From the NCBI GenBank assembly GCA_032164245.1, contig JAVMKO010000004.1, forward strand, positions 30,915,626 through 30,979,625: DNA of 64,000 nt, written 5' to 3'. This document shows, one piece after another, positions 58,088-64,000 of the stretch. The DNA comes from Sternotherus odoratus (lineage: Eukaryota; Chordata; Testudines; Kinosternidae). A program made the position numbers and the translations under genes. The notes beneath the pieces are model-generated. The model did no database searches. It was given only the letters and a program-made list of their open reading frames with translations, and was not told where the DNA came from. Every line of letters starts with the position of its first letter. Positions within the stretch are counted from its first letter, which is position 1.

Positions 58088-59212
58088 TTCATAGAATCAT
58101 AGAATATCAGGGTTGGAAGGGACCTCAGGAGGCCATCTAGTCCAACCCCCTGCTCAAAGTAGGACCAATCCCCAATTAAATTATCCCATCCAGGGCTTTG
58201 TCAAGCCTGACCCTAAAAACCTCTAAGGAAGGAGATTCTACCTCCCTAAGTAACCCATCCCAGTGCTTCACCACCTTCCTAGTGACTTTTTTCCCCTAAT
58301 ATCCAACCTAAACCTCTCCTACTGGAACTTGAGACCATTTCTCCTTGTTCTGTCATCCAGTACCTTTGTGAACAGTCTAGATCCATCCTCTTTGGAACCC
58401 CCTTTCATGTAGTTGAAAGCAGCTATCAAATCCCCTCTCATTCTTCTCTTCTGCAGACTAAACAATTCCAGTTCCCTCAGCCTCTCCTCATAAGTCATGT
58501 GCTCCAACTCCCTAATCATTTTTGTTTTCCCTCTCCTGGACTCTTTCCAATTTTTCCACATCCTTCTTGTAGTGTGGGGCCCAAAACTGGACACAGTACT
58601 CCAGATGAGGCCTCACCAATCCCAAATAGAGGGGAATGATCATGTCCCTTGATCTGCTGGAAATACCCCTACTTATACAACCCCAAATGCCGTTAACCTT
58701 CTTGGCAACAAGGGCACACTGTTGACTAATATCCAGCTTCTTGCCCACTGTAACTCCTGGGTCCTTTTCTGCAGAACTGCTGCCTAGCCATTCGGTCCCT
58801 AGTCTGTAGCAGTGCATGGGATTCTTCAGTCTTAAGTGCAGGAATCTGCACTTATCCTTGTTGAACCTCATCAGATTTCTTTTGGCCCAATCCTCTAACA
58901 TGTCTATGTCCCTCTTTATTCTATCCCTATCCTCCAGTGTATCTACCACTCCTCCCAGTGTAGTGTCATCTGCAAACTTGATGAGGGTGCAGTCCACACC
59001 ATCCTCCAGAACAGTAATGAAGATATTGAACAGAACCGATACTTGGAGCAGTTCACTTGATACCAGCTGCCAACTAGACATGGAGCCATTGAGACTGCCC
59101 ATTGAGCCTGACACCTAGCAACCTTGTAGTCCATTCATCCAGCCCATACTTCTTTAACTTGCTGGCAAGAATACTGTGGGAGACCATATCAAAAGCTTTG
59201 CTAAAGTCAAGG
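58088..59212 (-). mobile_element. CR1 LINE, 5'-truncated, with RT C-terminal part and 3' end
   Basis: Read in reverse, the copy covers about 1.1 kb: the last part of the reverse transcriptase, the 3' end of the frame, and the tail ATTCTATGATTCTATGA typical of CR1. The 5' truncation is near 59,212 (AGCTTTGCTAAAGTCAAGG). There is no target duplication, as usual for CR1. It is less diverged than the CR1 pieces at 18,195 or 51,310 and belongs to the same subfamily as 49,811-49,920. Confidence 0.92.
58319..59114 (-). pseudogene. CR1 reverse transcriptase C-terminal fragment, frameshifted
   Basis: The 59,114-58,512 frame shows FADDTTLGGVVDTLEDRDRI, where FADD is the RT catalytic Asp-Asp box, then [39 protein letters not shown] and VEKLERVQ, all familiar in CR1 RTs. 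The frame shifts near 58,520-58,590 and continues in another register as [20 protein letters not shown] to 58,319. The N-terminal RT and endonuclease are missing. It is truncated, not able to move itself, and represents the best-preserved LINE protein text in the window. Confidence 0.88.
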
Positions 59213-60373
<1,161 letters not shown>

Positions 60374-60381
60374 CTGTACAG

Positions 60382-60986
60382 CAGGGGTGGGCAAATGACT
60401 GCCCATGGGCCACATCTAGCCCACAGGACTTTCCTGCCCAGCCCCCGAGGCTCTCCCTGCCCCCTCTCTCGCTGTCCCCCCTCCTCCAGCGTCTCAGCAT
60501 GCTGCGTGGGCAGCACTCTGAGATGGGTGGGGCTGCATGCTCCTGCGTGGCAGTGTGGAGCCAGACATGCTGCTTTGAGCCGCATGGTCAGGGGGGGTGG
60601 ATAAGGAGCAGGGGGTGGTTGGATGGGTTGGAGGTTCTGGGGTGGTGGTCAGGGGACGGGGGTGATAGATTGGCGTGGGAGTTCTGGTGGTGGGGCCGGG
60701 GGGGGCACAAAGGGGGTCGGGGCAGTCAGGGACAGGGAGTGGGAGTGTTGGTTGGGATTCTTAGGGGCAGTTAGGATGGGAAGGGGGCGGTCAGGGGACA
60801 AGGTGCAGGGGAGGTTGGATGGGTCGGGGATTCTGAAGGGGGGAAGTTAGGGGGGAGGGAAGTGGGTGGGGATTGGATAGGGGCAGGGGTAGGCTGTTTG
60901 GGGAGGCACAGCCTTCCCTACCCAGCCCTCCATACAATTTTGCAACCCCGATGTGGCCCTCGGGCCACAAAGTTTGCCCTCCCCTT
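60382..60986. mobile_element. hAT-type non-autonomous element (CAGGGGTGGGCAAA), 605 bp
   Basis: The left end CAGGGGTGGGCAAATGACTG is a classic hAT/Charlie-type terminus; the right end CACAAAGTTTGCCCTCCCC mirrors it. GGGCCACATC on the left and GATGTGGCCCTCGGGCC on the right extend the inverted repeat. Flanks CTGTACAG (60,374-60,381) and CTGTACAC (60,987-60,994) form an 8-bp duplication with one change. The interior is G-rich on the plus strand with GGGTTGGATGGG-like text and no transposase. The 135-codon frame at 60,367-60,774 is a composition artefact. Confidence 0.9.
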
Positions 60987-61214
60987 CTGTACACTATATC
61001 ACATTGTTCTCATGGCTTTCTCATCCATGGAACTATGTCCTTTGTAAATATTCTCCAGCAAAAGGCAGTTTCACTGATTAACAGGACAATGAACATGTCT
61101 TTCTGGTTGGGAAGGAATAATGAATAACCTTACTATTATCAATTATTATCTGGTATATCTGACCTATGGACAGAGGTAATATTTGTTATTAGACCAACTT
61201 CTATTGATGAGAGA

Positions 61215-61255
61215 GACCTGCTTTTAAGCTTACATAGAGCTCTTCTTCAGGTCTG
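61215..61255 (-). other. Hammerhead-like motif in PLE end
   Basis: In reverse: CTGAAGA (fits the CTGANGA box), stem GAGCT/AGCTT with a loop, then AAAA in place of GAAA and GCAGGTC. One core base is lost, so probably inactive, but the first box is intact. Confidence 0.4.
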
Positions 61256-61277
61256 AGACATTTACTCAGAGTGTCAC

Positions 61278-62066
61278 TGTAAGAGTGTCTTCCCTCTCTC
61301 TGAACCTGGTGTACAGAGAGGGGTCTCTTCTATGCCAGACCAAATAACTACAAGCTGCTTCCCAGCCTAAGTTAAGTTTTTTTCACCCCCAACACCCACA
61401 CTCTACCAGTAGGGAAATGGGGGTACCCAAGCTTCCACCATCTGGGTGTATCTCCAAAACCCTGGAGGGGGGCACCCGGACTCCCCCAAACTCCGTCTCT
61501 CTCCCCTGAGAGCCTGGACACTTAGAGGCTGCTTCCCTTCCCCCTTCCCCCTCCCATCTGTTACCGATAGAGATGAGAAACCGCCCTGAGGCTTTCACAC
61601 TTTGAGCCTTCCTCTTAGACACACACACTTCCCTGTACCTGGGAACTGGGCTAAATCCAAAGCTAGGATTCCCTTATGAGAAGAATCAAACCTTTTTATA
61701 ACTAAAAAGATTTAATAAAGAAAAGAGAATACAGCATACACTTACAATACAACTTCACAATCTAGAGTTCCCTAACTTCCCCTTTGAAAAGGTTAGCGAC
61801 ACTCTAAATAGGTACAGAAACTTATGGAAATCAACATATTATACTCACAGCACAGCTAGTTATGAATATAGGAAGGAAAGTAGAAGTTTTCTTCCTCCAT
61901 AGCTAGAGGCGAAAACTGGGTCTCTTACCAACGCTGGAACGCAGGAAACTGAACTTAAAACTCCCTCCCTCCCTCGTGGCACGGAAGCTCTTGCGTCACT
62001 CCCTCTCAGGTAACATTAACCCCATACAGGCAGAATAACACTCTCCAGCACTTTACACTTATGACA
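61278..62066 (+). mobile_element. Solo LTR, 789 bp, with 5-bp target duplication
   Basis: TGTAAGAGTGTCTTCC begins and ACTTATGACA ends the element. GTCAC stands on both sides (61,273-61,277; 62,067-62,071), a perfect 5-bp duplication, and removing one copy with the element restores PLE text. It contains a poly(A) signal AATAAA at 61,714 and no coding sequence or second LTR, so it is a solo LTR left by recombination. It defines the family to which 6,916, 12,750 and 42,102 also belong. Retroviral versus Gypsy origin cannot be decided from the LTR alone. Confidence 0.92.
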
Positions 62067-62185
62067 GTCACAGCTAAACTTAAGGTGGCACAGACTGTTT
62101 ACAGAGTTGTAGCTGTGTTAGTCCAAAACGTTGGGGGTTGTCTCGTTAGAATTGGTAAGGCAACTTCCATCTTTTCATGTAGCAT

Positions 62186-62218
62186 GGTTATGTATGTATG
62201 TATCTATCTATCTATCTT
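62186..62218. repeat. Tetranucleotide run (TATG)n(TATC)n
   Basis: Three to four TATG units pass into four to five ATCT units within the PLE-associated repeat. Confidence 0.85.
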
Positions 62219-62240
62219 CCAACTGAATTTTCCACACCAT

Positions 62241-62276
62241 GCATCTGATGAAGTGGGTCTTAGCCCAGGAATGCTT
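62241..62276 (+). other. Hammerhead-like motif, first box intact
   Basis: GCAT, CTGATGA (perfect box), stem GTGGG/CCCAG with TCTTA, then GAAT in place of GAAA and GCTTATAC. One core base and one stem pair are lost, so probably inactive. Confidence 0.42.
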
Positions 62277-62420
62277 ATACCCCAATAAAATTGTTAGTCT
62301 CTAAGGTGCCACAAGTAATCCTTGTTTTTACAGGCTGTTAACACATTTCAAAGAACCATTCAAGGTGAAGTGGCTCATTAAACATTCCTTTTGTCATAGG
62401 AAGTACTGACAAGGCTACAA

Positions 62421-64000
62421 CAACAGTGCATACAGCTGTAGTGAAACTGAAGCAGAGGATAGTATGGAAGTAACATCATATTGGATAATAGCTAACAAAT
62501 ATATGTATTAAGACTATTCTGGAATTGCATAGCATCATTTAGAAAGTGCGGACATTCACAAGGCATACTGATATTTCACTTGCTGCCACTAATTGTAAAT
62601 CTGTCAGCTGAGTTGGCTCGCATACTCTGCCCTTTTGAGGTTATGGAACAAAAACTCAGTGCTGATGAGGCACATTTATGCCAAGAACTACAAGAAATTA
62701 TTTTTCTTCATTGATCACTGGAATGCAGCCAAGCTTGTTTCAAAAAGGAAAAGAGCATTGCCACATTAAAATGTGCAGTGAACTTTCCAACCAAGCTGTC
62801 TGCTCCATCCTCACTGCGATGATTGACCAAACCTATGGTAAAATTACTTGAATCCATATTTAAAAGCTAACGTGTACATAATACTTTAATTAGAGAAAGA
62901 CAACAATCTTAGGAGGGAGGCTAGGCTGTTAATAAACCAACTTCTCTATGACAATAATGTCCTTGTTCTCTAATCCTTCTCTCTAATGAGCAAATTGATA
63001 AAAATATACTTCTGAAATCAGAGATTAGCTTTGCCTTAGTCTTGTGAAAGGCAGAACTTCAGGATGTTTAATAAGCAGCATACACTGTGTGAGACTAGGC
63101 AAGAGCATGGGACAGAAACAGTGTAGACTCCCAATACATTCTTTCTTATCAAACAAATTACAAATCATGACTTCTCCACTACACAGAATTTTTAAAAAAG
63201 AACTGTAATATTTTTTGGAAGTAATCAGATGAGACTACTGTAAAGAGGGTTATAAATTCTGTTTATCTGAATAAGTAGCTAGGTCTTGGAGCTATGTAAT
63301 GTCGTTTTTCTTAGCAGCTGAGCATAATACCAGTCAATTCTTTTCTTCCTCACTCTCTTCTCTTACTGAATTATTTCTTAGATGTAGAACTGCTGTCTAC
63401 AAGTTATATCTACACATACAAAGAAAATATTACGGTGGCACAAAAACAGTCCATTAAGTAAGACTGGTGTGCAAACAGATCCATAGCTCAGTGACTGATA
63501 AGATCATTGAAAGTATGTTCTGTATATTTACCCTGGTGTACATGTAAAATGTATCTGCTGATAAATGCTTCAGTGTAGACCACTGGAATTCCCTACTGGC
63601 ATAAACACCTTAAAAATGTTAGCCCATTGGTTGAATATTCATGTGTAAGGCACTAATTTTGTACATACAGTACACAATATATGAAATTTGTTAGCTATTT
63701 GTCATATTATGTGTGAGATAGTAGGGTTATTCTGTGGAATCTTGTCGCTGTCAACACTGCTCACATCACTGCTCCTGCTGACATCTCATCTCTTCTCCCC
63801 TGGCACTCTCCCTCTCAGCTTACAATATTGAGATAAACCTTTGGCATTGCTGGAGTTCTGAGAGTTTCACTTTCTAAGCTTAATAGTAGTTTAATGTGGT
63901 GGGTTGGGGGGGGGCAGTTGTCTATGAAATTTCCTAGGGTGTTGGTTGGTTTGTTTTCAGGTTGGGACACTACATCACTTCCTCGATTGCAGTACAGTGA
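62421..64000. other. AT-rich background to window end
   Basis: No gene, RNA or transposon boundary is visible. A GTTGGGGGGGGGCAG G-run occurs at about 63,903. Confidence 0.5.

Larger units (their letters stand above)
62096..62333 (+). mobile_element. PLE-associated short repeat with hammerhead-like core, nested in a PLE
   Basis: The element starts TTGTAGCTGTGTTAGTCC and ends TTAGTCTCTAAGGTGCCACA plus AGTAATCCTTGTTTTTAC. It interrupts PLE text, with TTTACAG near both junctions (about 62,088-62,096 and 62,326-62,334) as a likely target duplication. The text at 4,590-4,736 is a diverged relative. It includes the tetranucleotide run at 62,186-62,218. Confidence 0.7.
61155..62420 (-). mobile_element. 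Penelope-like 3' region with two nested insertions
   Basis: Reverse PLE text is seen in three pieces: 61,155-61,277 (AGAGGTAATATTTGTTATTA, CAACTTCTATTGATGAGAGA, AGCTCTTCTTCAGGTCTGAG), 62,067-62,095 (CAGCTAAACTTAAGGTGGCA) and 62,334-62,420 (ACCATTCAAGGTGAAGTGG). Joined, they follow the same PLE end as at 14,614. A solo LTR separates the first two and another repeat the last two. There is no coding capacity. Confidence 0.7.

Noticed and set aside
58088..58100. Target duplication around the CR1 copy
   Set aside because: No convincing direct repeat; CR1 normally lacks clear duplications.
63481..63510. CCATAGCTCAGTGACTGA as a tRNA or tRNA-derived SINE head
   Set aside because: Only an A-box-like string; no B box or cloverleaf follows.

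Overview
This is a vertebrate nuclear window that holds no host gene I can defend. The repeat content points to a reptile, most likely a turtle with crocodilian as the second choice: CR1 LINE fragments in several subfamilies, Penelope-like elements (PLEs), PIF/Harbinger and hAT DNA transposons with their short derivatives, TA-target mariner-type MITEs, CORE-SINE relics, and solo LTRs. The background is AT-rich and frequently stopped in all frames, like a gene desert or a very long intron. Species and chromosome are not visible in the sequence.

Layout. 1-18.2 kb: AT-rich background with a PLE split by a GC-rich LTR (3.5-4.7 kb), an LTR fragment (6.9 kb), two TA-flanked MITEs with GC-rich interiors (9.55-10.06 and 10.52-11.01 kb), an LTR (12.75-13.44 kb), and a PLE into which a CR1 and a MITE have inserted (14.6-16.2 kb). 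18.2-31.7 kb: an old CR1 copy, then quiet sequence with small relics. 32.0-36.4 kb: a nearly complete 4.4-kb Harbinger transposon. It has an open 439-codon DDE transposase with all three catalytic residues, a two-exon Myb/SANT-like partner gene on the other strand spoiled by one in-frame TGA, and a small third open frame inside the partner gene's intron.

38.2-45.5 kb: a MIR-like SINE split by a Harbinger MITE, an L2-like fragment, further MITEs, a short hAT element with 8-bp target duplications, and an inverted LTR fragment. 46.16-47.79 kb: the most interesting locus. A 1.6-kb hAT-type element, bounded by inverted termini and the 8-bp duplication CCTCTGAT, carries what reads as the first coding exon of protein kinase C gamma (PRKCG) with its splice donor, plus two extra copies of the exon tail, a large palindrome, and a second hairpin that was split by a TA-inserting MITE. 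49.8-51.5 kb: a CR1 tail, a GC-rich element, and inside it a young 126-bp-arm hairpin element with a 14-bp target duplication, followed by a CR1 fragment. 58.1-59.2 kb: a CR1 copy with a long reverse transcriptase fragment. 59.8 kb: a 117-bp AT microsatellite. 60.4-62.4 kb: a hAT element, then a PLE interrupted by a 789-bp solo LTR (5-bp duplication GTCAC) and by another repeat with a hammerhead-ribozyme-like core.

How parts work together. Only the Harbinger element has a functional logic: transposase and Myb-like protein are the two proteins this superfamily normally needs, their 3' ends converge on facing poly(A) signals, and related short MITEs with 3-bp duplications (38.3 and 45.2 kb) look like its passengers. 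Everything else is layered insertion history. All family assignments rest on my reading of motifs and remembered consensus features; no database search was run.
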